Part shown: one piece after another, positions 20,701 through 33,290 of the stretch
Layout: each line of letters begins with the position of its first letter
Position numbering within the stretch: the stretch's first letter is position 1
Assembly (NCBI GenBank): GCA_964036295.1
Contig: OZ038463.1
Coordinates: 32,131,295-32,195,294 of the forward strand
DNA: 64,000 bases
From: Plumapathes pennacea
Taxonomy: Eukaryota; Cnidaria; Anthozoa; Antipatharia; Myriopathidae
Direction: 5' to 3'
Notes under the pieces: generated by a model
Told to the model about the DNA's origin: nothing
The model's database searches: none
What the model saw: the letters and a program-made list of their open reading frames with translations, nothing else
Position numbers and translations under genes: made by a program

Positions 20701-23700
20701 ATAACTAATTTATATGCTGATTTGATTTATGAACTTGTAGCTTCAAGTTTAATTTATACTAATTAGGCAAACACATAAACAAAGATCTGCTTATTATAAT
20801 AATATTGTTTTAATCATTGCGAATATCACCTTCATTCTCATCACCACGGTTGCACTTGTTTGAACCTTTCTACAGCTGGCCGGTGCAGGGGCCTTGGGGA
20901 TAGGGATATGGACCGTGGTGGACGCCGGAAGTTTTGACACGTTTCTTGGCAGTTTTGGGTACAGAGTCTCCTCTTACATGCTGATTGCTGGAGGTGCTAT
21001 CGTCATGGTGGTGGGATTTTTGGGCTGCTGTGGTGCAATAAAAGAAAGCAAGTGCATGCTTGGTTTGGTAAGTTGTGGAGAACGTGTGCTGGTTTTCTTT
21101 TGTCATCCTCTTCAGTTTTTCTTTCTCCCGTATTCGCAATCGCTTTTGTACTGAGTTAAGTGTTATATACATCACATCTCCAGCTCTCTCACTTTTGTTA
21201 GGGTGGGGGGGGGGGGGGCGGAGGTGGGAGGAGGAGAAACTTGAAGATCATTTATGCGGAGAGGCTTAGGCCAGACTTTCAACCCCTTACCCTTTAAAAT
21301 ACCATTCTGGGGTCAAAATACTGATCCTATACCTCTAGTAAAGTAAAGTTCTTTTTATGCTTTTGAACAGAAAGGCGTCTAGAAACCGCTCGCAGCTGAG
21401 TCGGCAACGCGATTTTTGCGAAGGTCTCAATCAAGAGACGACTTTAGAACCCCTATGAAATGCCAACACGATTTACTTTGGCAAGCCGTTCTTGCCCACC
21501 CTTTAAAATGCAGCCTCCTTCCCGTATAATCCGTGCGTATCGCCCCTATCCCCCTTTTCAGCTCAGTCAGTGAAAGACAGCTCTTTTATTTAAATTTTAT
21601 TTATTGCAGTTCTTTGCCTTCCTCTTCATCATATTCTGTGTGGAGGTGGCGGCTGGAATCCTTCTATTCCTGTATCGCGATACTAAGGTAAGGATAGGGA
21701 CTCACACCACCACCACCACCACCACCACCCCCCCCCCCCCCCCCCCCCCCTTCTCCCTCCCTTCTCTGGGACAATGACTCTCTCTCGACTCCGCATGACT
21801 CGATAAACACAATGCAAAACGACGATTTTCATCAGGTCTACTTATCAGGATGACTTAGCCATTTCGGAGAGTTGTGCAAATTTAATTAAAATAGGAAAGT
21901 TGTGCAAATATAATTAACATATAAACTACTGACCCTGTTACAAGAAAGAGCACATCCAAATTAGTAAGTATTCCGGGTTTTCATCAGGATTGACCCATAA
22001 GAAACAGGCACTGAATTAACAAAATATTAGAGATCTTAATATGGAAGGGACAATTGCATCCCCTGCAACCATATACTACAGTCTCTCGTTTTTCTGATTT
22101 TTAAAAGCTCGCCATTCAGTTTGCACAACTCCAAAATGAATAATACCTTGTTGCTGGTTTACTTGTGCCATAACGATGACAAAGAAAATTACCAGGGGAG
22201 TCAATCTCTTTATTATATACTATTATATATTTGTTGTTTTGATTATAAGTTTGGAGGCAAACATAAATTAGTTCTTTACCCCATCCCGTCATTAACGTGG
22301 CTTTCAATTCCCACTTGTGAGGTTTTTGCATTTTTCATTGTCCAGTTTATTTTTTCTCTGGACCACACTGTTGAAAATATCTTCCTCCGTGCGCGTTGAT
22401 AAATGTGGCCACAAATGCTAAAAATAGTCATACCTCCAAATAATTGACGTCACAAAAAAGGACCTCCATATACCCCCCCCCCCCCCCCCCCACCCCCTTA
22501 GTAATGTTTCTGGGACTGTATTGTCAGCGTTTTATCGCTTTTGTTTCCTGCGTATTAATATCATGACGTCTGATTTGTTGCCATGGTAAAGGTTAATGCT
22601 GAGATCGAGAGCAAAGTAAAAGAGTTCATTTTGGAAAAGTACGATGCGTCCGGTGACAGCGAACTCGATTTCAATGTGAACAAGCTTCAGGAAAAGGTAA
22701 TAACACTAACAACAACAATGTTATTTGTCTAAATTATGATATAATTTTTATTGGTTCAATACATATCAAAAAATAGTTCATATGGCAAAAATCACACTCA
22801 AGTCAATAGCTATTATTGCAGTTGAGCCTGCGGTCCAATATTCTTATGTTTTTCGAAACATGCAAACGAGTCTTTCGGGTCAATGCAATGCTGAAATGAC
22901 CCATTTGCCTCGTTTGTATGTCAAACCGCTGACATCTGCTGCAATATCAGCTTTTGGGGAACTGCAAGAAATGTTCGCTGCATTTTTATTGAAATGATAA
23001 AAATATTTGAGTAATTTACTGGTATAACGTTTTATTTGTCGCTGGGTATATTTAAATACAATATAACTCAAAGTAAAAAGAAGTAGGTTGCCTCGTTGAT
23101 AATATAATAATTATTTCCAATGTTATTTTCTCCCATCTCTCACAATCTTTTGGTTTACCGGGGGGGGGGGGGGTAACAGCTTGCTACACTATATTCTTCT
23201 ATCACCTTCACCGCAGTACAATCACCATCGCCATCCCCACGCTTTGGCCCATGTACGTGAGCCTTATGCGTCCCAGCAACTTTTCCCATACAAATCTTCT
23301 TAACATTTTTGAATTTCAAAATGCTGCAAAATTCGATCTCTAAATGCTACGAGCCTAAAATTTTGCACTCCTTCATATTTTGTCACGCTCTTTCCATTTC
23401 TGTCACTCAAAAAGCCTCACGTGATGAATTTTCAGTAACGGGGTGGGTTTTGGTCATGTGACCAGCGGACCTATTGTTCGTCATGGTCTTGGATTCGAGA
23501 ACCTATTTCTCTGAAATCCGGAATCACATCCTTAAGATTCTGGATATTTCAGCCTTTTGGGTTCGGAAATCCACGTCATGGTGAACACCAGGGTCCAAAC
23601 CGTTGAATGTATATATTCCGAGTTCAAACTTTGCACCTGACTGTCTTTCATTTTTGTAGCTCGAATGCTGTGGGGTGGACAGTTACAAGGACTGGGAAAA

Positions 23701-24711
23701 GAGCGAGTGGTACAAAGCTAGTGATAAAAAGAAAAAAGTACCAAAAAGTTGCTGCAAAATCTCCAACTGTACCGCCTCTCCAGACAAGGACAACGTTTTT
23801 ACTGAGGTAAGTTACGTTTGGCCTTGAACCAAAAAATTGGACCATGATGGCCAAATATATCCTTGAATGTCTTTTGAAAAAGTCAATCCAAAGTACTGCC
23901 GTATGCAGTCACACCCCATCACAGTACAAGGGGGATGTAAAAGTACACTTATAGTGTACACTTTAACCCTTTCACTCCTGAAAGTTATCAACTTCAATTT
24001 TCTCCATCAGTTTCTCACCAAAGATATGTGATACAGTGTAGAGCTGATTTTTTCTATAAATTCTCACTACATCACTCATACATTTTCTTCTTGAATGGTT
24101 GGGAGAATTTGTATTTTGAGCTCAGGAGTGAAAGGGTTAAAGTAGAAATCCGCTGGAGGAGGAGCAGAAACCTAGTAACGTACATTGTAAGAGATAACGT
24201 ATACTCACAGTATGTCTCCTTCAAACTCCCTCTCCATTTATTTTAAGCCTTTTCGTCCCTTTTTGCGGATTTGTTTGGATTGAATACACAAAAGATATAT
24301 GTTTAATGTGCGTAGAACTGTCAGTGAGTTTTTCAAGATCGTCATCCTAAATTAGCATAAATCAGCATAAACCTATTTTTGGTGTCTCCGTTTCGTTCTC
24401 AGGGCTGTACACAAGCGCTTAAGGACTTCGTGGACAAGCACATGATCCTGATTGGTTCAATAGGTGTTGGCATTTCTTGCATACAAGTAAGTCGCCAATC
24501 ACCATCCGTACTTCCATAATTCCACTTATCCGCGCCAAATGGCTGTCGGTGATGACCAAAACGTCAACGAAGACGTACGAAATTAAAGGTCATGCATGGT
24601 TGGGCCAGCGTTGTTGGTTTGTGATTTTTATTGGTCTGTTTCTTGTCTTTATTTGTTTTGCAGTTATTGGGCATGATATTTACCTGCTGTCTGTTCTGCT
24701 CAATTGAATGA
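17759..24711 (+). CDS. TSP-A, tetraspanin (CD63/CD9-type)
   Basis: Coding exons: 17759-17815, 20876-21067, 21610-21687, 22592-22696, 23660-23806, 24403-24486, 24664-24711, giving 236 aa; all introns GT-AG, phase 0, at the same points as TSP-1. It begins MCSIKCVKYLLFVFNFFFW, the classic tetraspanin KC..YL..FN.. start, so the ATG is secure. TM2 is followed by FLGCCGAIKESKCMLGL, and TM3 is FFAFLFIIFCVEVAAGILLF. The large loop holds CCG (147-149), VPKSCC (to 176), one further Cys at 181 in a sequon (NCT) and GC at 194-195, six cysteines. TM4 ends in a very short tail (CSIE). Head of the A-B-C tandem group; closest to TSP-B. Intron 1 is 3 kb and repeat-rich; other introns carry G/C homopolymers and a MITE. 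Family role: membrane organiser; partners cannot be read from sequence. Confidence 0.92.
17816..20875 (+). other. TSP-A intron 1 (3.06 kb)
   Basis: It opens gtgagt and ends tttctacag. A segment near 19595-19660 (cgacactttaatttcgcg) matches one near 16027-16060, pointing to a dispersed repeat. A pair of cgtaag/cttacg inverted segments lies at about 20250-20490. No other gene is supported. Confidence 0.5.
21205..21218 (+). repeat. Poly-G run in TSP-A intron 2
   Basis: An uninterrupted G tract about 14 bases long followed by cggaggtgggagg. Confidence 0.8.
21280..21560 (+). repeat. Dispersed repeat, copy in TSP-A intron 2
   Basis: Shares ordered blocks with 24940-25230 just after TSP-A: ccagactttcaac, a tctagtaaa block, ctcgacaacgcg-like, gaacccctatgaa and ccctttaaaa. 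The first 100 bases of the window look related. Old and diverged. Confidence 0.55.
21700..21750 (+). repeat. (CAC)n then poly-C in TSP-A intron 3
   Basis: About eight CAC repeats run into a 23-base C tract (21728-21750). Confidence 0.85.
22473..22491 (+). repeat. Poly-C run in TSP-A intron 3
   Basis: A C tract of about 19 bases, then accccctta. Confidence 0.8.
23160..23173 (+). repeat. Poly-G run in TSP-A intron 4
   Basis: A G tract of about 14 bases following tttacc. Confidence 0.8.
23963..24140. mobile_element. MITE family 2 (TTAACCCTTTCACTCC ends), copy 1
   Basis: Inverted ends ttaaccctttcactcctga and tcaggagtgaaagggttaa, 178 bp apart outer to outer, in TSP-A intron 5. Internal landmarks are catcactcatacattttctt and gttgggagaatttgtatttt. 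Related copies are at 52705-52903, about 26714-26887, and a split copy at 63000-63550. Confidence 0.88.
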
Positions 24712-24939
24712 GAACCTAATCGCAAAGCACCATGGTTTGGTAGTGTGACGCCATGTACAGTTCTCAAGCTCTGATCAGTTATCCAGGAATGTAGTTTGTA
24801 ATATTTACCACTGTTATTTGATCCTCGTTCTACAGCTTTTATATTCCTGTCGTTGTTTAACTGTCTATTTTTCAATCTATTGTTTTTATCATCTCAGTAT
24901 AAACTGTAGGTGTCCGGGAGAAGGATAACTTTTTTTCAG

Positions 24940-25230
24940 AGGTTTCACCCAGACTTTCAACTTACAATTCTGCTCTCGGAATGGTGACCCTTTTCTATAC
25001 TTCTAGTAAAAAATTGCTCCTGTTTTATACCTTTCAACTGAAATTATCCAAAAAACCGCACGCTACAACTCGACAACGCGCCTATCTTAGTTTGCTTCAT
25101 CCAGGACACGAGTGTTTGAGAACCCCTATGAAGTTTTAGTATAAGTTTCCTTAGTCCAGTCATTTTTACTGGCCCTTTAAAAAGAAACACCATTTTTGTA
25201 AACCCTTTTTTATACCTGAGCATTGAAAAG
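24940..25230 (+). repeat. Dispersed repeat, copy downstream of TSP-A
   Basis: Same block order as 21280-21560 (ccagactttcaac, ctatacttctagtaaa, gagaacccctatgaa, ccctttaaaa). Non-coding. Confidence 0.55.
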
Positions 25231-25443
25231 GGACCTTTTTCGGGCGGGGTCGTCCGTGTGGCTCATCTTAAGTCCAGCCAAGTGGACGGTCAAACGATAC
25301 CCAAAGTGACATTAGCCGAAGTTGGGAGTCAGTCTGTTTGGCCAGGGCTTCACCTCATCCATGTGGCATGAACGCAGATTTTTTTGATTTTTTTAATTTT
25401 TTTATGTAACTTAGATAAGCTGAGCAAATGTATTCGTAAAAAC

Positions 25444-25684
25444 CTAGCCTGCGAAGCAAGCGTTTCCGTAGGTTTCTGAGCGCATTCGACGACTTTTTCG
25501 ATTTTCGGCCGCGCTAAATTGGGGCGAGCGCAAATAGGACACGAGGGTAGAGAGGGGCCAAGTTCCTTCTCCTCCTCCCCCCTCACCCCAATCTTTGCGC
25601 TCGCCCCATGTTTCGCGCGGCCAAAATCGAAAAAGTCGTCGTGTGCGCTTCGTATTGAGGGGAAACGCTTGCTACGCAGGCTAG
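25444..25684. mobile_element. MITE with CTAGCCTGCG..GCAAGCGTTTCC ends
   Basis: Left end ctagcctgcgaagcaagcgt and right end acgcttgctacgcaggctag are inverted copies. Complementarity continues inward (gacgactttttcgattttcg against cgaaaaagtcgtcg, and ggggcgagcgcaaa against tttgcgctcgcccc). The two arms make a 240-bp hairpin around a pyrimidine-rich loop. Confidence 0.88.
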
Positions 25685-26003
25685 TAAAATCCAGAATTCG
25701 TTATGAACGTTCAATATAGATAGTTGGGCTAGGCTGGAGATATGTAGCTTTCAATATCTTGGGGTAATCACTGATATAATAATAATTGTGCATGGCACAT
25801 AAAGTATATGTATTATGTAGACACGGGTGTTTTACTGGAAAGTATACTGTGCGTAAAATCCATACGAAACTACATACGGGACCCGAGTGGCGTATTTTCC
25901 ATATCCTCACTAGTGAGGATATCGTTTGCGTCCTTTCCCGCTTTTGCACGGTTGTTTGTGCAATTTCTCGTAAACCACTCGTGCCTCATATAATAAAAAG
26001 AAA

Positions 26004-26141
26004 ATTACACTGCGGCTTGAAGATATGGATTTTATTTTCTCGTGGTAAAAACAATATTTTACTCACTCGCGAAGCGCTCGTTCGTAAAATATTGTTTTAC
26101 CACTCGAAAATAAAATTCATATCTTCGCGCCGCCGTGTAAT
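26004..26141. repeat. 138-bp hairpin element
   Basis: attacactgcggc and gccgccgtgtaat form the outer pair; the arms continue through agatatggattttattttc / gaaaataaaattcatatct and gtaaaacaatattttac-type sequence to a loop of about 20 bases. Confidence 0.85.
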
Positions 26142-26713
26142 ATCCTCTATATATTCGCGTAATTAATTACATGCACCGACAAAACTGAAGTTAGTTATTG
26201 TAGTAATGAATAGTAAATTCAATAGCGACTATAAGTGGCATAATGTTATAGCATAAATAGAGGACATAAAAAAGTGTTCACACTTTTGACCACTTTTGTT
26301 TGGGTGTTGACAGTTGTAAAGCTCGGTGTGTATTGCGCTACGTTCCATTAATTGAAATCAATACCAGTTTTTACCAGTAATTTAATACCAGTTAAATATT
26401 AATCTTATCCAGTTAAATATTAACTGAATTTACGTTACCTTTGATTAGTTTCAATTGGCTTGTTTCATTCTCTTGGCGTTTTAACAGTTTGTTTTAGATG
26501 AAATCTAACAATTCTCTCCACAATACTCGAAGTTGTTATAACTTCAGCTTTATTTCTAAGGCTCCATGTTTTTTAGTTTTACTGTAGGTATAAAACAGTT
26601 TTGCTAAACAGAATAGATCCACGTGGGTCGGTTGGCCGCACCCTTTGAGTGCACGTTGGAAGACTGGGCCCAGGTGCGCACAGGACGGCGACGGTAATCT
26701 TAGATTAGGTCCA

Positions 26714-26887
26714 CCCTTTAACTCTCAAGATCAAAATACAGATTCTTCCAGTATTTCAGAAGAAAGTATATGAGTGATGTAGTGAGAATTGATAGTTAAT
26801 CAGCTTTTCATTTGAGCAAGGTATAAAATATGAAATCTTTTTGTGGAGAGAAATTGAAGGAGAAAACTGAAGTTGATCACTCTTGGT
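26714..26887. mobile_element. MITE family 2, diverged copy
   Basis: ccctttaactctcaag at the left and tgatcactcttgg at the right. Internal tatgagtgatgtagtgagaa is the complement of the cactcatacat block of copy 1. Confidence 0.6.
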
Positions 26888-27385
26888 AAGCCTGTATACT
26901 GAAAGATGTCACTCAAATAAAGTTTATTTGAAAAGGAGTAAATTAAAACAAGGCTAGTCTGCACTGTCTTTATGTGTCTTGTTTACTGAAAAGAATTGGG
27001 GCTCAACTGACTAAAGCAAAGATTAAAAAAAGTTAACTCAAGTATTTTTTGGAAAAAAAAAAACATTTATAACGGCGATAGCATTCTTTTCAGCTCCCAA
27101 GCGTCTGATGATCAATTGTCCGATCAAACCCCACAGTGACATAAATTAACCGCTTTGTTTCATTCTGGAATTTGATTGGCTCTTTTTCGTGTGAGGCGAC
27201 TTGAAAAAAGAATGACCTCGCCGTCAATTAGGCCGAGCGTATTGCGTTACTATAGAAACCGATTTTAAATGGATGAATGATTTGAATGAAAAAACAAATT
27301 CGTTTAATCGCCGCTTTGTTGGGTCACATCGAAAGATATTCCTTCCTGCACGAAGATTTCAGCCACCGTGAAACGTAACTCCACA

Positions 27386-30300
27386 ATGTGTAGCATAAAG
27401 TGCGTTAAGTACCTGCTATTCGTCTTCAACTTCGTATTCTGGGTGAGTACTCCCGTACTTGAGACCGAGTATTGGACATGATTCAGTAATGATTAGCGGT
27501 GATGGTTGGTAGCTCGTGAGGGGCTGTTCTTCTTTGCAAAACGCCTCGAGCAGTGTACTCCCCGTTATAGAAACATTCTTGGATATATTTTATAGCGACG
27601 CAGGCCAATGAAGCAGCTCGATGCTATTCGTCAAAAGACTGAGTCTAATTCACCTGAAAAATCTTGTTTTTATTAGTTGTTTGCCGCTAAGACAAACTCT
27701 GATAGACATGGATACATTTGATTTAAAAATTGATACTTAAATTAATACTTGAGTACTGACTGGCATGGTGTTGGTACATCGGTATATTTACCTTTTGACA
27801 TCGCCACAGAAAGCGCATGGCCAATGGATTATAAGTTGCATAATTGATTAAGTCATGTTGTTCAATCAATTATTAAAAGTTCTCACGTTCATGCCTAGCA
27901 GTGCATATCAACAGCTTTATATATATACTACCGCTACATGAAGCTGATCAGTTGATGCCAACTTCCAATGAAGGAACTGTAAACTTTGCACTAGGTAGCC
28001 AGTATTACGTTTACTATATAGAAAAGTTCGAGGTAGCAACGTTAAGTAATGGCATGATGCTCAAGTGCAAACTCGAAACTGTTTTCTTTAAATGTAATCA
28101 GACAGTGTAAGGTCAGAACCGAAGACGCAACTAGTGAATTGAAATTCGGTTCAATCTTGCACTGTCTACGGGGCGTGCTAACTTTATGGCACATTGCCGG
28201 ATCCGTGGGCTATACGGCCCACGCATAATCAGGAACTATCGAACGAACGAACCACAAGAAATAAGTACCCTATGTAAATAACGAGATATAAAGGGATGCA
28301 AGACCAACATGTGTCAAGCACTTACAAATCAGATTAATGTTTTATATTAATATTAATATTATATTTATATTAATATTAATATTAAAAGATTACCGGCAAC
28401 TCGCAGTCCAATATGTGATCCTTGAAAAATGATAGTACTGGCCGTTCCCGGCGTCTGACAGTCAAATTCGAATCACCGACATTTGTGTTGGTTTGTACGT
28501 TAGCCTTACATATGCGTTTTGCCTATTTGGTTAAAGAAATTTAAAGCATATTTCGCAACATTTCACGAAGGCTTCTTATGTTCTCGCCGTCTCCGAACCA
28601 TTTGGCTAAAAACCAAGATCTCCGAAAAAGGGAGAAAACTACTAGTCCAATCTCAGAAAGTTTATTGAGAAGTGGAAGAATGTGATGTTTCGATTGGGTT
28701 ACTTTCCGACGCCATCCTGCCTTTGCAAACATCTCCCAGGATGCCGCGCGGCCTTGCGAAGCCCACGGCTCGTCTTTCGCCACAAAATGCAAGACAGTAG
28801 GCAGTTCTAAGATTACTATATACTGCAGCCCGCAAACCGCAAATAACCACATGATCTGACTTCCATGTCCCGTTTGTTGAAGGTTGAAAACTCTGAAATA
28901 GCGGCAGCTTATTGCTGCGGTATTTGACTTGCCGAAGGAATGCTTCCTGGTGTTGAAAACATAACAGAAATACAGTAGTAGACTTGACGAGTGACTTCTT
29001 TCGGTTTGAAGTTTAAGGTTAGCGGACGACTAGTATTATAAAGGAAGAGGGAATAACTCAGTTATGTACGTACGGCTACTTTTAAACTTTCTACAGCTGG
29101 CCGGCGCAGCAGTCATAGGAATAGGGGTCTGGAGTATAGTTGGTGACGCGGCGATATTCGATGCGTTTCTTGGAAGTTTTGGTTACAAGATCCCTGCTTA
29201 CATGCTTATTGCCATTGGTGCGATTGTCATGTTCGTGGGATTTTTGGGCTGTTGTGGTGCAATTAAAGAAAACAAGTGTATGCTTGGGTTGGTAAGTGGA
29301 AGTTTCCTCTCCTCGATATTTTCCATTATTCTTGTTTCATTGTTCTCATTCCCTCCCGTTCACCCAGGCACGAGTAAGGAAAAAGAGCTTTGGAACAAGG
29401 ACGACTTTGCATCTTGTCCTTTGCATTTTTTATGACAAACTCAGGATGCAATTTTTTTTTAAAGACCATCACACTAATCTTGGCCAAGGTCCAATTCTTG
29501 GCACTAGACTCATTCAGTTCTTGTTATGCTTGTGGCTATAAAGCAAGCTCTAATCCTCAGCTGGTTTTCGTCCCAAATCTGACGTTTTACTTGGCCAAGC
29601 TAGGCACGAGTTTGAAAGAAGACTTTTAAAATAATCATGGCCTGAGTTAGTCAAACTAACATTGTCGGATTTATCTTGTGGCAGGGGTTTCCAGGGCCAC
29701 TGCCGAAGTCTAAGTTTGAAAACCCTAAGTTCAAAAACCTCCGTGCCCTTTTGTATTCTCCTGTTTTGCTTCACATGTTGTTTGCTCGGCGGCCAGCCGT
29801 TTTATTATATTTTTTCTCAGCCTGTCATTTGTTCTTTGCTATCTCTTGCAGTTCTTTTTCTTTCTCCTCGTCATTTTCTGTGTAGAGGCTGCCGCGGGTG
29901 TTTTATTGTTCCTATATCGCGACACCAAGGTAAGAAAGAAGCGCTCTCCACTTTGACCTTTTAGAAGGGGAGCTCTTTGGAGATGGGGACTTATTGGAGA
30001 AAGGGGCTTATTAGAGATGGGGGTTTGTTGGAATGGGAGGCTTATTAGAGGGGTGGCTTATTACTTAGAGCATTTAATACGGTATTTATCCCTGTGTTTC
30101 ATGGATGCATGGTCATTGATTGATGAATTGTTGTTGCTGTTGTTGCCTTGGTGAAGGTTGATGACATGATCGAAAAAAATGTGGAAGAGTATATTCTTAA
30201 AAAATACGACAGTGGTGACAGTGACCTGGATTACAACGTGGACATGCTCCAGGAAAAGGTAACGTGCATCATCTCTCTCCTGTCAGCAGCAATGTGTTGG

Positions 30301-31975
30301 TGATTGTCCAGTGTTAGTTATAACCACCCATTGATTGACAAATCCTACTTTCTTATAAAACAATTGCGGGCAGTTCGTTCCCTCAGATTAGTCGCACGTG
30401 CTAGGGAGGAAAAACACGCTTACAATCGTTTTTGTTTCGGCTCTGTTGTGATGTAGGGGAGCACTTGCGGCTATCGCCCAATTTTAGTCTGAAATAGGGT
30501 ATCGATTTTTAGCCCTTGCTCTGCATAGGGTAGGAGATTTTGATATTTGGTCAGAATTAAGGTTGAAAATTGCATATTTTGGTCTGAAATAGGGTCGAAA
30601 ATTGCAAAGTTTGGTCTGAAATAGGGTAAGGGTTTTCAGTCCCAGGCTGCACACTTCCACCCAACATCTTGAGGAGTACCCCCCCTCCTCCGGACGGCTA
30701 TTTTGTTTGACTGATCAGTGGTTCTTTGTGTTTGTAGCTCGAATGCTGTGGGGTAGACAGTTACAAGGACTGGGAAAACAGCGAGTGGTATAAATCAGGC
30801 GATAAAGTGAAGAAAGTCCCAAAAAGCTGCTGCAAACCGGAACGTAATTGTACTACTTCTCCGGACAAGGACAACGTTTTTAGCAAGGTATTGCATGATT
30901 CAATATTGGACCAAAGCTTTATAGTCAACTCTCTCTAAGACGGACACCTTCGGGACCAGCTCCAACTGTGCGTTTTAGAGAGGTGTCCGTCTAAAAGAGT
31001 TCAGTTGGAGTAAATGACTAAAGAAACCGCAGGGACCACTCCTACTAGGTGTCTTTCTTAGAGAGGTATCCGTGTCACTTCAGAGGTGTTGACATTAAAC
31101 CACAAGCGCACTGGAACATATCTAAGAACTAAGATCTATTTCGTAATGGAAAAAATAAACGAAAGAGAAATATGCTTATTATTGCAGTTATTTATCATTT
31201 TGCTCTTTATTGCGTGTGCGAGTATGCCCGATTAATCCTCAAAAAGGAGGGATTGATAAATTTAAAATGCTCTTTCATCTTACCTTTTGACTTACCTGTG
31301 TAGGGTTGTAAACAGTCACTCAAGGACTCCGTGTACTCTCACATAATCTTGATTGGTTCTGTTGGTGTGGGCATTGCTTCCATCCAGGTGAGGGGCACAT
31401 TTATAATTTACTGACGGTTCTCCTTCAGACCCTCCCCTCCCCTCTCCTCCCCTAACCTTTCTGCATAGCTTTGCTGCTCGCAAAAATCTCCTAAAAAGGC
31501 AAAGACTCCTAAAAAGGTTGATGACTATCACGAACCTTCATGAACAAAATGCTAGAGGGGTCTCGCCTTTCTCGTCTAGCAATCACGCGGGAATTTACTG
31601 TTATTAATTAAAGCTAGAGCATGGTCAGATCAAGGCCCTTGGCCCTCCCTCTTAATAAAGACCCAAGTCCGCTCCTAAGGGTCATCGTGGGGAAACACCA
31701 ATCAATTCTTAGGCTGCAATCAATCCCTGGAGATTCAAAATGCAAAGACATGGCGGCCATGTTGGTTTCAAGCACAACAGAGTCTAACGAGCTTCTGTTT
31801 GTAAAAGTTATCCTCCAACATGGCCTCAATGACGTCACAGACAGTCCAATTACTACTTCTGCAGCTGAAAGACGTGTGACGCAAATAGCTGACATTAGTC
31901 TCTTTTTGTTTTGTCTTGCAGTTATTCGGCATGATATTTACTTGCTGTCTGATGTGCACGACAACTCGGGAGTGA
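27386..31975 (+). CDS. TSP-B, tetraspanin (CD63/CD9-type)
   Basis: Coding exons: 27386-27442, 29097-29291, 29852-29929, 30157-30258, 30738-30887, 31304-31387, 31922-31975, giving 239 aa with six phase-0 GT-AG introns. It is close to TSP-A along its length: starts MCSIKCVKYLLFVFNFVFW, has FLGCCGAIKENKCMLGL after TM2 and FFFFLLVIFCVEAAAGVLLF as TM3. The large loop has CCG (147-149), SWYK-like SEWYKSGDKVKKVPKSCC, a Cys at 182 in a sequon (NCT), and GC at 195-196. The tail is slightly longer (MCTTRE). Relative to TSP-A, exon 2 has one extra codon, exon 4 one fewer and exon 5 one more. Middle member of the A-B-C tandem group; intron 1 shares segments with TSP-C. Regulation is not visible. Confidence 0.92.
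28335..28388. repeat. (TAATAT)n AT-rich palindromic repeat
   Basis: ttaatattaatattatattt units in TSP-B intron 1, self-complementary. Confidence 0.7.
30470..30655 (+). repeat. Internally repeated GGTCTGAAATAGGGT element, + copy
   Basis: tctgaaatagggt occurs three times (about 30489, 30581, 30615), spaced with gaaaattgca blocks, in TSP-B intron 4. An inverted relative lies at 33080-33290, so the two flank the last exons of TSP-B. Confidence 0.75.
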
Positions 31976-32439
31976 GAACTGGAGAACCCGGCATGTTCCA
32001 TGTAACTGATTCTTTATACATGGCACATGTGCTATATTTGCGTGTTTAGATTTTAGTAGCACAAATGTTCACGCAAAAGACGCAAAAGTCCAATGGCCCG
32101 TTGTCGGAGCCAGCGTGCATTCGCACCTCTTTTTGTAGACCTGTAGTTTCATATACATCCACCCACTCCACGGGCATGTTTTTCGGGACTTTATTTATTT
32201 GTTTAATTTATTATTTCTTCGGAAAATCAGTCGTTAGGGATTGTTTTTATCAATATCGGTCATAGTAGACTTAGATATTTACTGAGTTACCAGGGAATAC
32301 TAGAGGAAATGTTGGCACCGTGAGGAAAATCACAAATGACGAGAAAATAATGAATTTACGCAGTTGCTGTTATTTTATCACTATTTATTAACTGTGCAAA
32401 ACCTTAGGTCGTAGTAAAACAAAGCAACTGCTTCTAATA

Positions 32440-32735
32440 GACCCCCGCATAGCCCGGACACAGGACACACAGAAGTTCGGTCGTTTTCCGTTATGTAAGA
32501 CCGTACATACAGTAACTTGATGAACGATACCGCAGAACAAGATGATTTCACCGCGGGCGTGCGCCAAGCGATATGCCTCCGCGAACCTGCGATGTAATTG
32601 TTCTGCCGTATCCTTCATGTATTTGCGCGCCCGCGAAGTAATTGTTCTGCGGCATCCTTCATGTAAGTCAATATATAGGGTTTTACATAATAAAGCAAGC
32701 AAACTCCTCTGCGCCCTGTGGCCCGGACATGCTTG
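32440..32735. mobile_element. Hairpin MITE, family 3, copy 1
   Basis: Contains gataccgcagaac, a core with cgcgggcg / cgcccgcg, cggcatccttcatgtaa, atatatagggttttacat and ctctgcgccctgtggcc. The same modules occur at 49765-49990 and 58485-58680. The flanks gcccggacacagg and cctgtggcccgg are inverted. Confidence 0.7.
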
Positions 32736-33052
32736 AGTCACCATCCCCAAATGGTCCTCTTTTGTAGAAAATACAACAAGCTATACTTAAGAAATATGCA
32801 ACGCGTTCCCGTGTAATATAGCTTCATCTTACAATTATTGTGGTAGAAAATTAGAGTCAGAGTAAATAAAATGTGACTAAGAGCTCAGAAAAAGAAAACA
32901 GTGTAAGGGTGAAAATACGATAATTGGTTAACCAGTGGTACGATATTTGCAGATATTCCCTCGCCATGCAGCAACGGCCAAATGATCAGAGATTGATGTG
33001 TGATTGGTTGATTGCTCTTGTTGGAAATATTAATTCACACGCGCCGTAATCC

Positions 33053-33069
33053 GGGGGGGGGGGGGGGGG
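33053..33069 (+). repeat. Poly-G run
   Basis: A G tract of about 17 bases upstream of TSP-C. Confidence 0.75.
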
Positions 33070-33079
33070 TGACTCCTTA

Positions 33080-33290
33080 AAATTTTGGAACAAATTGTGC
33101 GATTTTTGCGACCGTTTTCAGACCAAAATTTGCAATTCTCGACCCTTTCAGACCAAATGTTGCGATTTTTGACCCTATTTTAGACTAAATATCAAAATCT
33201 TCTACCCTATTCCAGACCAAAGGCTCAAAATCGATACTCTATTTCAGACTAAAATGCTGAAAATGACACCCTTCAGGGCGGCACATACCT
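33080..33290 (-). repeat. Internally repeated element, inverted copy
   Basis: Repeats of ccctatt(t/c)(t/c)aga(c/t)(c/t)aaa, the complement of the tctgaaatagggt motif at 30470-30655. Confidence 0.7.

Larger units (their letters stand above)
24712..27385. other. TSP-A / TSP-B intergenic region
   Basis: It holds the dispersed repeat at 24940-25230, hairpin elements at 25444-25684 and 26004-26141, and a diverged MITE family 2 copy at about 26714-26887. No exon is supported. The last few hundred bases before 27386 are probably the TSP-B promoter. Confidence 0.55.

Noticed and set aside
29662..29964. Frames overlapping TSP-B exon 3 as separate genes
   Set aside because: They are out-of-frame readings through intron 2 and exon 3; the tetraspanin frame explains the conserved sequence.
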